From contig NZGH01000059.1 of assembly GCA_002690875.1 (NCBI GenBank), positions 2,418 through 38,279 of the forward strand: a stretch of DNA of 35,862 bases, given 5' to 3'. The DNA is from Rickettsiales bacterium. GTDB lineage: Bacteria; Pseudomonadota; Alphaproteobacteria; TMED127. The first letter of the stretch is position 1. Every line of letters begins with the position of its first letter. The notes below the pieces were generated by a model. That model was given only the letters and a program-made list of their open reading frames with translations, was not told the DNA's origin and did no database searches. The translations under genes and the position numbers were made by a program. Of this stretch, positions 1 through 6,694 are shown piece after piece.

Positions 1-174
1 TCTTTTTGTATACAAAAAACCCTCCAGAAAATTAGTCACGGTCTCTCAAGCCTTGAAAACGAGTTAATGTTTGCTGGTCATTCCGTTTATAGGTTTGCGA
101 TGGACCCCTTTTACAAAGGTGGGTTTGTTCCCAAAGTCAATCAACTAATTGACAGAATTATGAAGGGATTGTAA
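1..174 (+). CDS. C-terminal fragment of an unrecognised protein
   Basis: An open frame enters from the left edge in frame 1 and stops with TAA at 172-174, giving the last 57 residues of a protein. The visible tail runs from SFCIQKT to DRIMKGL and includes the stretch MFAGHSVYRFAMDPFYKGGF. I do not recognise the family. It ends 29 bases before irr on the same strand, so irr could be read from its transcript or from a short promoter of its own. A TTGACA sits at 149-154 inside this gene but has no convincing -10 partner. Confidence is high that this is coding and absent for function. Confidence 0.6.
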   Translation, partial: SFCIQKTLQKISHGLSSLENELMFAGHSVYRFAMDPFYKGGFVPKVNQLIDRIMKGL

Positions 175-203
175 TTTTTAAGTATTTCATTTATATTACG
201 ACT

Positions 204-617
204 ATGAAAAAGAACGCACACATTTTAAAGGCATTAAGTATTTTAAAAAACTCACCACTTAAAGTTACTAATCAAAGAGTTCGGTTAATCGAAATTCTTT
301 TTAAAAATGGAGACCATCATTTTACAGCTGAAGACGTTCATAAAGAGGTTAATAAAAATAAATACAATATTTCTCTAGCGACAATATATAATTGTCTTAA
401 CCAATTTACAAAACATCACATTTTAAAATCCGTTAGGATATCTAGTGATAAAGTTTATTTTGATACAAACACTCAGGAACATCACCATTTTTTTTGTAAA
501 AATTCAGAAAAAATTAGTGATATTAAATCTTCAGATGTTGAAATTTCAAATCTACCAAAAATACCAAAAGGGAAAAAATTGGAATCGGTTGAGGTAGTTG
601 TAAATATATCGGATTGA
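204..617 (+). CDS. irr: Irr-type Fur-family iron response regulator
   Basis: This 137-residue Fur-superfamily repressor looks like Irr, the alphaproteobacterial regulator that senses iron through haem and controls haem synthesis and iron-using proteins. Seen: a winged-helix N-terminal half (residues 18-72, with ISLATIYNCLNQF as the recognition-helix region), then YFDTNT at 85-90 followed by the His triplet HHH at 93-95, and an Irr-like C-terminus with LPKIPKG at 117-123. The CxxC zinc motifs of canonical Fur are absent, and so is the N-terminal haem regulatory motif (a Cys-Pro pair) of Bradyrhizobium Irr, as in many other Irr proteins. No clear Shine-Dalgarno precedes the ATG at 204. An ICE palindrome, the known Irr target type, lies 18 bases after the stop codon and precedes rubrerythrin, which supports the assignment. 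A generic Fur/Mur/Zur role is less likely. Confidence 0.85.
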   Translation: MKKNAHILKALSILKNSPLKVTNQRVRLIEILFKNGDHHFTAEDVHKEVNKNKYNISLATIYNCLNQFTKHHILKSVRISSDKVYFDTNTQEHHHFFCKNSEKISDIKSSDVEISNLPKIPKGKKLESVEVVVNISD

Positions 618-634
618 TATTGATAATCATTATC
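616..634. promoter_or_regulatory. Fur-type operator (18 of 19 match to the Fur box)
   Basis: The 19 bases at 616-634 match the classical enterobacterial Fur box (GATAATGATAATCATTATC) at 18 positions; the only mismatch is T at 620. The box overlaps the last two bases of the irr stop codon and lies about 100 bases before the rubrerythrin ATG. The same place also fits the looser TGA-N9-TCA pattern of RirA (615-629). Which protein binds here cannot be read from the sequence; the only Fur-family gene in the window is irr. Confidence 0.65.
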
Positions 635-659
635 TTAAATTAGAATAATTCTAATTTAA
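635..659. promoter_or_regulatory. Irr box (ICE motif), perfect 25-bp palindrome
   Basis: Bases 635-659 form a perfect palindrome of two 12-base arms around a single A at 647. The core TTAGAAT-A-ATTCTAA matches the published iron control element pattern TTTAGAA-N3-TTCTAAA bound by Irr. It starts one base after the Fur-type box and ends just before a TTGATA -35-like hexamer at 662. Given that irr is the gene immediately upstream, this is most simply an Irr operator for the rubrerythrin cassette, perhaps also for feedback at the irr 3' end. Confidence 0.75.
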
Positions 660-661
660 TC

Positions 662-690
662 TTGATAAATTTTTTTTCTTATATTATATT
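662..690 (+). promoter_or_regulatory. Predicted sigma70 promoter of rubrerythrin
   Basis: TTGATA (662-667), a 17-base spacer and TATATT (685-690) resemble a housekeeping promoter. The expected start near 697 leaves a leader of about 24 bases with the ribosome site GGGAGA at 709-714. A second possible pair, TTGATA at 620-625 and AATAAT at 644-649 with an 18-base spacer, lies entirely inside the Fur and ICE boxes and would be directly blocked by either protein. I cannot tell which is used. Confidence 0.5.
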
Positions 691-720
691 AAATTGATAA
701 TTTTTAATGGGAGATTAATT

Positions 721-1134
721 ATGTCACTTAAAGGAAGTAAAACTGAAGAAAACTTAAAAGCAGCATTTGCTGGGGAATCTCAAGCAAACAGAAGATATTT
801 ATATTTTGCTCAAAAAGCAGATGTTGAAGGTCATAACGATGTAGCTGCTGTTTTCAGATCCACAGCTGAAGGTGAGACAGGTCACGCTCATGGTCATCTT
901 GAGTTCTTAGAAGAAGTTGGTGACCCTGCAACTGGTGAGCCTATTGGCTCAACATCAGAAAACCTTAAAGCAGCAATTGCTGGCGAAACACATGAATACA
1001 CAGACATGTATCCTGGTATGGCGAAGACAGCTAGAGACGAGGGTTTTGATGAGATCGCTGATTGGTTTGAAACGCTTGCTAAAGCAGAGAAATCTCATGC
1101 AGGCAAGTTCCAAAGAACATTAGACGACATGTAA
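721..1134 (+). CDS. rbr: Rubrerythrin, rubredoxin-less form
   Basis: This 137-residue ferritin-like diiron protein should reduce hydrogen peroxide in the cytoplasm. Seen: two homologous helix-pair halves, each beginning ENLKAA (11-16 and 80-85). Likely iron ligands are E19, the ExxH E52/H55, E89, and the ExxH E123/H126. There is no cysteine anywhere, so the C-terminal rubredoxin domain of classical rubrerythrin is absent and electrons must come from another protein; the Fe-S gene downstream is a candidate. I chose the ATG at 721 because GGGAGA lies six bases before it and the family alignment begins there; a TTG at 694 would add nine unlikely residues. The gene looks richer in G+C than its neighbours, as expected for a highly expressed one. 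Preceded by Fur and ICE boxes and followed by a terminator. Confidence 0.9.
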   Translation: MSLKGSKTEENLKAAFAGESQANRRYLYFAQKADVEGHNDVAAVFRSTAEGETGHAHGHLEFLEEVGDPATGEPIGSTSENLKAAIAGETHEYTDMYPGMAKTARDEGFDEIADWFETLAKAEKSHAGKFQRTLDDM

Positions 1135-1141
1135 TAGGTAT

Positions 1142-1174
1142 TTAGGGGAGTTATAACCTCCCCTAATATTTTTT
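1142..1174 (+). terminator. Intrinsic terminator after rubrerythrin
   Basis: TTAGGGGAG (1142-1150) pairs perfectly with CTCCCCTAA (1158-1166) around a 7-base loop, followed by TATTTTTT (1167-1174). This is a textbook factor-independent terminator. The next gene starts only four bases after the T-run, so it must be reached by read-through or be expressed from an unseen promoter. Confidence 0.85.
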
Positions 1175-1178
1175 AATT

Positions 1179-2525
1179 ATGTCAACAAAAGAAGGCAGCT
1201 TAGGCGCACCTGTAAGACACGCTATCGATTGGAATAACCCCAACTTCGTTGATGAAAAACTATTAGACGATGAACTTAGGCGAGTATTTGACATTTGTCA
1301 TGGATGTAGAAGATGTTTTAATCTTTGTGAAAGTTTCCCAAAACTTTTTGACTATATTGATGAGTCAAAGTCTGGCGAATTGGATACGGTTTCAAGTGAT
1401 AAATTCAAAGACGTAGTTGATGCATGCACGTTATGTGATATGTGTTTTCTAACGAAATGTCCATACGTACCTCCTCATGAATTTAATATTGATTTTCCAC
1501 ATTTGATGTTACGATATAGAGTTGCTGAAAGAAAAAAGGGAAAAAATAAAATAGTTGATGATCAACTAACAAAAACAGATAGAAATGGAAAATTCTTTTC
1601 TAAATTCTCTAACTTAGCAAATTGGTCCACAAAAACGTCAAATAAAATCACTAGACCAATCATGGAAATGCTTCTCAAAATAGATAAAGAAGCAGAATTA
1701 CCAAAATTTTATAAGAAAACGTTAATTGATCAAGTTGATTCAACAAAAATAGGTGAAAAAAAAAATGAGGAAAAGGTAGTTATTTTTCCAACGTGTTTCA
1801 TAAACTATAACAACCCTGATTTAGGACTTTTGGCAAAAAAAATATTAGATAGATTAGAGATTCATAATGAATTTTTTTACAATGGATGTTGCGGAATGCC
1901 TCAACTTGAAGGGGGAGATATTCAGTCGGTGTCTCAAAAGGCATCTGAAATGAGCTCAAAACTTAAAAAATTTATCAATGAAGGTTATACAGTTTTATCA
2001 ATCGTTCCTTCATGCACATTAATGCTTAAGTTTGAATGGCCATTGCTCTTACCAAAAAATGATGATGTTAAAAGGTTGTCAAAAAAAACGAAGGATATTT
2101 GCGAGTATCTTGTTGAAAATATTACTGATAAAAATAAACATCTTCTAAAACCAGTAGATAAGGAAAACAATGTCTCTTTGCATATTTCGTGTCACTCACG
2201 AGCTCAAAATATTGGGCAAAAGGCCACGGAATTATTAAGGCTTATACCTCAACTAAAAGTAGATGTAATTGAAAGATGTTCAGGTCACGGAGGTTCATGG
2301 GGTATAAAGAAAAATAACTTTAAAATGGCAATCAAAGTAGGTAAGCCTGTAGCACGTAAAGTAATACAATTTGAAAATGAGTTTGTTGTTTCTGAATGCC
2401 CTCTTGCAGGAACTCATATCCAGCAAGGTGTGAATAAGATTGACACCTCTAAGAATGTAAAAGTATTATCGCACCCATTGGAAATTCTGGCTAAGTCTAT
2501 GGAAATAAAGCAAAAGGAGACATAA
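1179..2525 (+). CDS. GlpC/HdrD-like iron-sulfur oxidoreductase
   Basis: This 448-residue cytoplasmic protein resembles the Fe-S subunits of glycerol-3-phosphate dehydrogenase (GlpC) and heterodisulfide reductase. Seen: two [4Fe-4S] cysteine sets, C40/C43/C46/C50 (CHGCRRCFNLC) and C83/C86/C89/C94 (CTLCDMCFLTKCP). Two cysteine-rich CCG-type modules follow, one with NGCCGMPQLEGG near 235-248 and one with RCSGHGGSWG near 365. There is no flavin domain and no membrane segment. It is flanked by rubrerythrin and overlaps the DUF3501 gene by one base, a grouping I recall from other alpha- and betaproteobacteria. I infer that it passes electrons to rubrerythrin; the sequence does not prove this. The ATG lies four bases after a terminator T-run and has no ribosome site of its own nearby. 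Confidence 0.75.
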   Translation: MSTKEGSLGAPVRHAIDWNNPNFVDEKLLDDELRRVFDICHGCRRCFNLCESFPKLFDYIDESKSGELDTVSSDKFKDVVDACTLCDMCFLTKCPYVPPHEFNIDFPHLMLRYRVAERKKGKNKIVDDQLTKTDRNGKFFSKFSNLANWSTKTSNKITRPIMEMLLKIDKEAELPKFYKKTLIDQVDSTKIGEKKNEEKVVIFPTCFINYNNPDLGLLAKKILDRLEIHNEFFYNGCCGMPQLEGGDIQSVSQKASEMSSKLKKFINEGYTVLSIVPSCTLMLKFEWPLLLPKNDDVKRLSKKTKDICEYLVENITDKNKHLLKPVDKENNVSLHISCHSRAQNIGQKATELLRLIPQLKVDVIERCSGHGGSWGIKKNNFKMAIKVGKPVARKVIQFENEFVVSECPLAGTHIQQGVNKIDTSKNVKVLSHPLEILAKSMEIKQKET

Positions 2526-3115
2526 TGAAAAAATTTAATATTAAAGAAGATGATGTCATTAATATTGATAAATACATAAGTGAAAGATCAAAGATAAAAA
2601 AAGAAATCTCTGAAATTAAAAAGTTCAGAAGAATACCAGTGGGACCCTACGCCACCTTTTATTTTGAGTGCTATGATACTATGATTTATCAAGTGCAAGA
2701 AATGCTCTTTATTGAAAGAGGTGGAATTGAGCAGATGAAAGATGAGTTAAAAGCATATAACCCTTTAGTTCCAAAAGGAAAAGAACTTGTTGCAACCTTA
2801 ATGTTTGAAATTAATAATGAATTTAAAAGAAAAGAATTTTTACATTCGGTTGGTGGTATTGAAGAAAAAACTTTCATTCAGATAGGCGAACAGAAAATTA
2901 TGTCAAGACCAGAACAAGACACAGATAGAACGAGTGAAGAAGGCAAGGCATCTTCAGTTCATTTCTTACACTTTGACTTTAATGAGGATCTTATTAAGGA
3001 GTTTGTTAAAGATGAAAGTATCGTATTGTTAGGTTTTAACCACAAAAATTACAAGCACTTTAGTGAGTTATCTTTGGAAGTCAAAGGTGAATTAAAAAAA
3101 GACTTTGATATTTAG
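2525..3115 (+). CDS. DUF3501 family protein
   Basis: This 196-residue soluble protein matches the DUF3501 family as I know it, mainly through RRIPVGPYATFYFECYDTM (residues 35-53), the following QVQEMLFIE, and a C-terminal region with VHFLHFDFN. It has only one cysteine and no membrane segment, so it is unlikely to carry an Fe-S cluster. The start codon overlaps the stop of the Fe-S gene by one base (TAATG) and has a strong ribosome site, AAGGAGA, just upstream, so the two are co-translated. The biochemical role of the family is unknown to me; its tight pairing with the Fe-S protein suggests a subunit or maturation partner. Confidence 0.75.
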   Translation: MKKFNIKEDDVINIDKYISERSKIKKEISEIKKFRRIPVGPYATFYFECYDTMIYQVQEMLFIERGGIEQMKDELKAYNPLVPKGKELVATLMFEINNEFKRKEFLHSVGGIEEKTFIQIGEQKIMSRPEQDTDRTSEEGKASSVHFLHFDFNEDLIKEFVKDESIVLLGFNHKNYKHFSELSLEVKGELKKDFDI

Positions 3116-3119
3116 TTGA

Positions 3120-3587
3120 TTAGTCAACACCCCATAAACTTTTTTTTGGGACCCAACCTTTAATTTTATTACTAGCTACTTTACACCACTTCTTTCTACA
3201 TTTTTCTAATTTTAAAATAAAATTCATTTTTGTAAGTGCTACTACTTTTGAATTATGGTTAGGAAATTTTAAAATTTTTTCCGAATTACTTGTAATTATT
3301 ACATAAGAATCATTTGAAAGTTGAGTTTTGGATATCCAACCTTTGTTGTCATTGAAATCAATAATACGATACCAGTTTTCAAATTTTTCAATTACAAGTA
3401 ATGGATACCCTTTCTTGAGAATCTTAAAAAGTACAAGGTTATTGAGTCCAGGACCATTACGAACATTTACTTCGTTGTAACGAGTAGTTAAATATTTATT
3501 TTTTTTCGAAGCATCAGCCTCATTAAATGCTATACTTGATAGACTAAAGAAAATGATCAAGAGTTTTAAAAACATAAAAGTTCTCAT
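3120..3587 (-). CDS. Exported SH3-domain protein
   Basis: A secreted bacterial SH3-like protein of 151-155 residues. Seen: a signal peptide (FLKLLIIFFSLSSIAF, then a likely cut after NEADA) and an SH3 repeat with VNVRNGPGLNNLVLFKILKKG and WYRIIDF..GWI. A second, weaker repeat ends in KKWCKVASNKIKGWVPKKSLWG. Such domains usually bind peptidoglycan peptides in the periplasm. The start is uncertain: ATG 3587 (MRTFMFLKLL) or ATG 3575 (MFLKLL), the latter with GAGA upstream; the ATG at 3662 would put 25 non-signal residues in front. Its 5' end overlaps that of the plus-strand dehydrogenase, so each promoter lies inside the other gene. It ends four bases from the DUF3501 stop codon, convergently. 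Confidence 0.75.
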   Translation of the reverse strand: MRTFMFLKLLIIFFSLSSIAFNEADASKKNKYLTTRYNEVNVRNGPGLNNLVLFKILKKGYPLLVIEKFENWYRIIDFNDNKGWISKTQLSNDSYVIITSNSEKILKFPNHNSKVVALTKMNFILKLEKCRKKWCKVASNKIKGWVPKKSLWGVD

Positions 3588-4542
3588 AACTAGAAAATTA
3601 CCAGAAAAAATAGAAAGAAAGCTAGAAGAAAATTTTTCAGTCATTTCTAATAAAAAAGACAAAAAATATTCCTATAAAGATTTAAAAAAAAAAATTGAAA
3701 ATATAGACATTTTGATTCCTTGTATTTCGGATACAATTGACGCTTCAATTATAAAAGCAGGAAAAAAACTTAAGTTAATATCCAACTTTGGGAATGGCGT
3801 AGATAATTTAGATTTAATTACAGCTAATGAGAGAAAAATAAAAGTAACAAATACGCCAGATGTACTTACAGATGATACAGCTGATGTTGTTTTAACAATG
3901 CTTCTTATGATTTGCAGAAAGATCTTAGTTGCAAGAGAAAAAATAATAAAAGGAGAATGGAGTGGTTGGGGACCAAGTGAAACTCTAGGAGAGAGAGTTT
4001 TGGGAAAAAAACTAGGTATTATAGGTATGGGAAGAATTGGATTAGCTGTTGCAAAAAGGTTAAAAGTTATGGGTATGGAAATTCATTATCATAATAGACA
4101 AAAGTTAAATAAAACAATAGAAAAACTATATGGTGCAAATTATTGGAACGATTTAGATAAAATGCTTACGCATATAGACGTGCTATCAATTCATTGTCCT
4201 TATACCCCTGAAACTTTTCATTTATTATCAAAAAGAAGACTGAGGCTATTAAAAAAAAGTTGCATTGTCATTAATACATCTAGAGGGGAGATTATCGATG
4301 AGGAATCGTTATCTAAACTTCTTTTTAGCAGAAAACTCGGTGGTGCTGGACTTGATGTATTTGAACATGAACCGCAAATTACCCAAAAACTTTTTGAATC
4401 AGATAATGTTGTTTTACTTCCTCATATTAGTTCTGCAACAAGCGAAAGTCGTGAAGCTATGGGTGAAAGGGTACTCAAAAATATTTTATTTTTTGTTAAA
4501 GGAAAAGTTCCACCTGACTTAGTTGCAAAAACAAGAGATTGA
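3553..4542 (+). CDS. NAD(P)-dependent D-2-hydroxyacid dehydrogenase (glyoxylate reductase-like)
   Basis: This 329-residue cytoplasmic enzyme belongs to the D-isomer 2-hydroxyacid dehydrogenases, which reduce 2-keto acids such as glyoxylate or hydroxypyruvate. Seen: a catalytic domain flanking a Rossmann fold with GMGRIG at 158-163 and the catalytic trio R244 (NTSRGEIID), E273 (DVFEHEP) and H291 (LLPHISSAT). The length is normal. Residue 181, shortly after the second Rossmann strand, gives HNRQK, a basic pattern more compatible with NADPH than NADH, but this is a weak guide. The exact substrate cannot be read. It starts inside the 5' end of the divergent SH3 gene and ends two bases before the moeB stop codon, convergently. 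Confidence 0.85.
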   Translation: MIKSFKNIKVLITRKLPEKIERKLEENFSVISNKKDKKYSYKDLKKKIENIDILIPCISDTIDASIIKAGKKLKLISNFGNGVDNLDLITANERKIKVTNTPDVLTDDTADVVLTMLLMICRKILVAREKIIKGEWSGWGPSETLGERVLGKKLGIIGMGRIGLAVAKRLKVMGMEIHYHNRQKLNKTIEKLYGANYWNDLDKMLTHIDVLSIHCPYTPETFHLLSKRRLRLLKKSCIVINTSRGEIIDEESLSKLLFSRKLGGAGLDVFEHEPQITQKLFESDNVVLLPHISSATSESREAMGERVLKNILFFVKGKVPPDLVAKTRD

Positions 4543-4552
4543 TTTATCTCTT
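4527..4552 (-). terminator. Probable terminator of the ubiE-moeB operon
   Basis: On the minus strand AAGAGAT (4552-4546) pairs with ATCTCTT (4539-4533) around a six-base loop that contains part of the moeB stop codon, followed by G and TTTTT (4531-4527). The 7-bp, A/T-rich stem is modest, so efficiency is uncertain. It lies across the two convergent stop codons. Confidence 0.45.
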
Positions 4553-5302
4553 ACAAATTTTACAACTAGGGTTTCTTTTTATCTTAATTTTTTGGAAGTT
4601 TCTTTCGAATGTATCAAATAAAATAAGTTCTTGAAAAATTCTTTGAGATGAAGAAATTATTAATCTAATAGTTAACATAGCCTGCAACACTCCACCAAAA
4701 CCAGCAACTGGTGCTGAAATCCCCTGCTCGTCACAACTCTGATTTGTAATATTTCGATTTTTTGGGAATATGCAGTTATAACATGGATATTCTCCTCTTT
4801 TCCATGATGAGAAAACAGATGCCTGTAGATCAAAATTTTGAAGTGCTGCACTTACCAGTATTTTTTTTTTTTTAAAACAATACTCATTTATTATATATCT
4901 CGACTGGAAATTATCTGTACAATCTAAAATGATTTTGTAAGCTGACAAATAACTGTGTATATTTTTTTTGTTAATTTTCTTTTTGCTAACTTTAATTTTT
5001 GCTTCAGGATTGATTTCTTTTAGATTTTTTTTGAGTATTTCAACTTTATATTTACCAATATCCTTTTCAAAAAATAGAGTTTGCCTGTTTAAATTACTAA
5101 GATTAATAAAGTCATCGTCTATTAACATTATATTTCCAATTCCAGTCATTGAAAGATATTGAGCAGCTGAAGAGCCCAAACCACCACAACCAACTATACA
5201 AATAGATGAATTTAAAATTTTTTTTTGACCACTAATACCGATCTTTTCAATAATAATTTGACGAGAGTATTTTTCAGTTTGCTTATCTGTAAGTTTAGGC
5301 AT
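4544..5302 (-). CDS. moeB: MoeB/ThiF-family adenylyltransferase
   Basis: This 252-residue E1-like enzyme adenylates the C-terminal Gly-Gly of a small sulfur-carrier protein (MoaD, ThiS or similar). Seen: nucleotide loop GCGGLG at 38-43, the arginine motif NLNRQTLF, ILDCTDNFQSRY, and a zinc site CYNC ... CKIC near the C-terminus. No rhodanese domain is fused. The ATG at 5302 shares one base with the cysK stop codon (TGATG); a TTG at 5305 adds one residue and is unlikely. It is last in the ubiE operon, directly after cysK. No MoaD/ThiS-like carrier or JAMM protease is in view, so molybdopterin, thiamine and cysteine roles all remain possible; the cysK link favours sulfur assimilation. A free-standing rhodanese lies at 10617-11039. 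Confidence 0.8.
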   Translation of the reverse strand: MPKLTDKQTEKYSRQIIIEKIGISGQKKILNSSICIVGCGGLGSSAAQYLSMTGIGNIMLIDDDFINLSNLNRQTLFFEKDIGKYKVEILKKNLKEINPEAKIKVSKKKINKKNIHSYLSAYKIILDCTDNFQSRYIINEYCFKKKKILVSAALQNFDLQASVFSSWKRGEYPCYNCIFPKNRNITNQSCDEQGISAPVAGFGGVLQAMLTIRLIISSSQRIFQELILFDTFERNFQKIKIKRNPSCKICKR

Positions 5303-6249
5303 CAAGACTCATTGAAAAGTTCAGTTGATAAGTATCGTTCAGCGAATGATGGAACGATTATTACACTACAAAGGTTTCTCATTTCTTTTTTCTCATGAAT
5401 TTCAATTGCAGCAGCAATAGCTGCACCAGTTGATATACCACCAGGAATTCCCTCGCACTTAGCTAATTCTCTTGAAAAAAAAAAAGCCGAGTTATTGCTT
5501 ATTGAAAGTGTCTCGTCAATAACACCTATATCTAAATTTTTTGGAATGAAGCCAGCACCTATTCCTTGAATTGAATGTGACCCAGCTTCCCTTCCGCTAA
5601 TCACAGCTGAATCTTCTGGTTCTACAGCAATAATTTTTATATTCTTATTCTTTTCTTTCAAGAAAGCACCAACTCCAGAAATCGTCCCTCCTGTACCTAC
5701 ACCAGATATTAAATTATCAATTTTACCATCAAGACCACTCCATATTTCTTTTGCAGTTGTATGATAGTGAACGGACGGATTAGCTTTATTTGAAAATTGG
5801 TCAAGAATTATGCTATTAGGAGTATTTTTGTTGATTTGCTTTGCTTTGTCAATTGCACCAAACATTCCCATTTCTTTTGGAGTAAGAATAATTTTGGCTC
5901 CAAAAAAATTAAGCATTTTTCTTCTTTCTAAAGACATACTTGAAGGCATTGTCAGAATTAGTTTATAGCCTCTTGTTGCGCATACAAATGCTAGTGCTAT
6001 CCCAGTATTTCCTGAGGTAGGTTCAATTATTGTTGTCTTCGAATTTATTTTTTTTTCTCTTTCAGCTTGATTAATCATTGCTAGTCCAATTCTATCTTTT
6101 ACTGATCCGAGTGGGTTAAAAAACTCTAATTTAGCAATTATTTCGCCGTTTAATTTAAATTTTTTTTTTAGATTTTTAAGCCTAACCATTGGAGTGTTTC
6201 CAATAGTTTGGTCAATTGAATCAAAAACTTTTTTATTTTTAAATGACAA
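5302..6249 (-). CDS. cysK: Cysteine synthase (O-acetylserine sulfhydrylase)
   Basis: This 315-residue PLP enzyme makes cysteine from O-acetylserine and sulfide in the cytosol. Seen: the PLP lysine K51 in NPLGSVKDR, the substrate loop PTSGNTG (77-83), the phosphate-binding GVGTGGT near residue 185, and the C-terminal region GGISTGAA. The length is typical for the CysK/CysM group; I lean to CysK from the overall pattern, but CysM cannot be excluded. It overlaps the upstream Rrf2 regulator by 11 bases and shares one base with moeB, so all three are translationally linked. Control by the Rrf2 protein is a fair inference from position. Confidence 0.9.
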   Translation of the reverse strand: MSFKNKKVFDSIDQTIGNTPMVRLKNLKKKFKLNGEIIAKLEFFNPLGSVKDRIGLAMINQAEREKKINSKTTIIEPTSGNTGIALAFVCATRGYKLILTMPSSMSLERRKMLNFFGAKIILTPKEMGMFGAIDKAKQINKNTPNSIILDQFSNKANPSVHYHTTAKEIWSGLDGKIDNLISGVGTGGTISGVGAFLKEKNKNIKIIAVEPEDSAVISGREAGSHSIQGIGAGFIPKNLDIGVIDETLSISNNSAFFFSRELAKCEGIPGGISTGAAIAAAIEIHEKKEMRNLCSVIIVPSFAERYLSTELFNES

Positions 6250-6694
6250 AGTCTACTTTCTTATTGGAATTATCTTTATGTTTTTGTTTGTATTGGTTGT
6301 AAACATCCTCAACTGAAATTTTTTCTAGATAGACCATAGATTCTTCTAAAAACTTACAGATCATAGGCTGGATAATTATTTTGGAAATATTCGACTTGTA
6401 TAAGTCAACTGCCTCTTTTTCTCTAGTTACAGACTTTATAATGTCCAAAATTTTAATTTTTCTTCTTTCTTTTGCTAAACGATATCCACCTCTAGGTCCC
6501 CTAGAAGCTACTAAAATATTATTTTTTACTAAAATCTGAAGGGTTTGTTCTAAATATCTTTTTGGAATTCCTTGTCTTTTTGCTATTGCTATATTTTGAA
6601 CTGGATTAACTCCTGCATTTAGAGCAATATCTAAAACAGCCTCAATCGCGTAAATAATTCTTTTTTGTATTTTGAACAAACTACCTCTATTCAA
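6239..6694 (-). CDS. Rrf2-family transcriptional regulator (cluster-less, CymR-like)
   Basis: A 151-residue winged-helix regulator. Seen: the Rrf2 signature with IPKRYLEQTLQILVKNNILVASRGPRGGYRLAKER at 43-77, split here only for reference, and a helical C-terminal half. Members that hold an Fe-S cluster (IscR, RirA, NsrR) have three cysteines after the wing; this one has a single cysteine in QPMICKFL, so cluster sensing is unlikely. That resembles CymR, which senses cysteine status by binding cysteine synthase, and the next gene is cysK, overlapping by 11 bases. The start ATG at 6694 overlaps the dut stop (ATGA). No separate operator is visible because the operon has no gaps; it may act at a distance or on the operon promoter. 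Confidence 0.8.
   Translation of the reverse strand: MNRGSLFKIQKRIIYAIEAVLDIALNAGVNPVQNIAIAKRQGIPKRYLEQTLQILVKNNILVASRGPRGGYRLAKERRKIKILDIIKSVTREKEAVDLYKSNISKIIIQPMICKFLEESMVYLEKISVEDVYNQYKQKHKDNSNKKVDFVI

Noticed and set aside
694..720. Upstream TTG start for rubrerythrin
   Set aside because: It would add nine residues with no family counterpart and would consume the GGGAGA ribosome site that clearly serves the ATG at 721.
3115..3128. Small hairpin GTTGA-TTAG-TCAAC at convergent stops
   Set aside because: Only five base pairs with no T-run on either strand; not enough for a terminator call.
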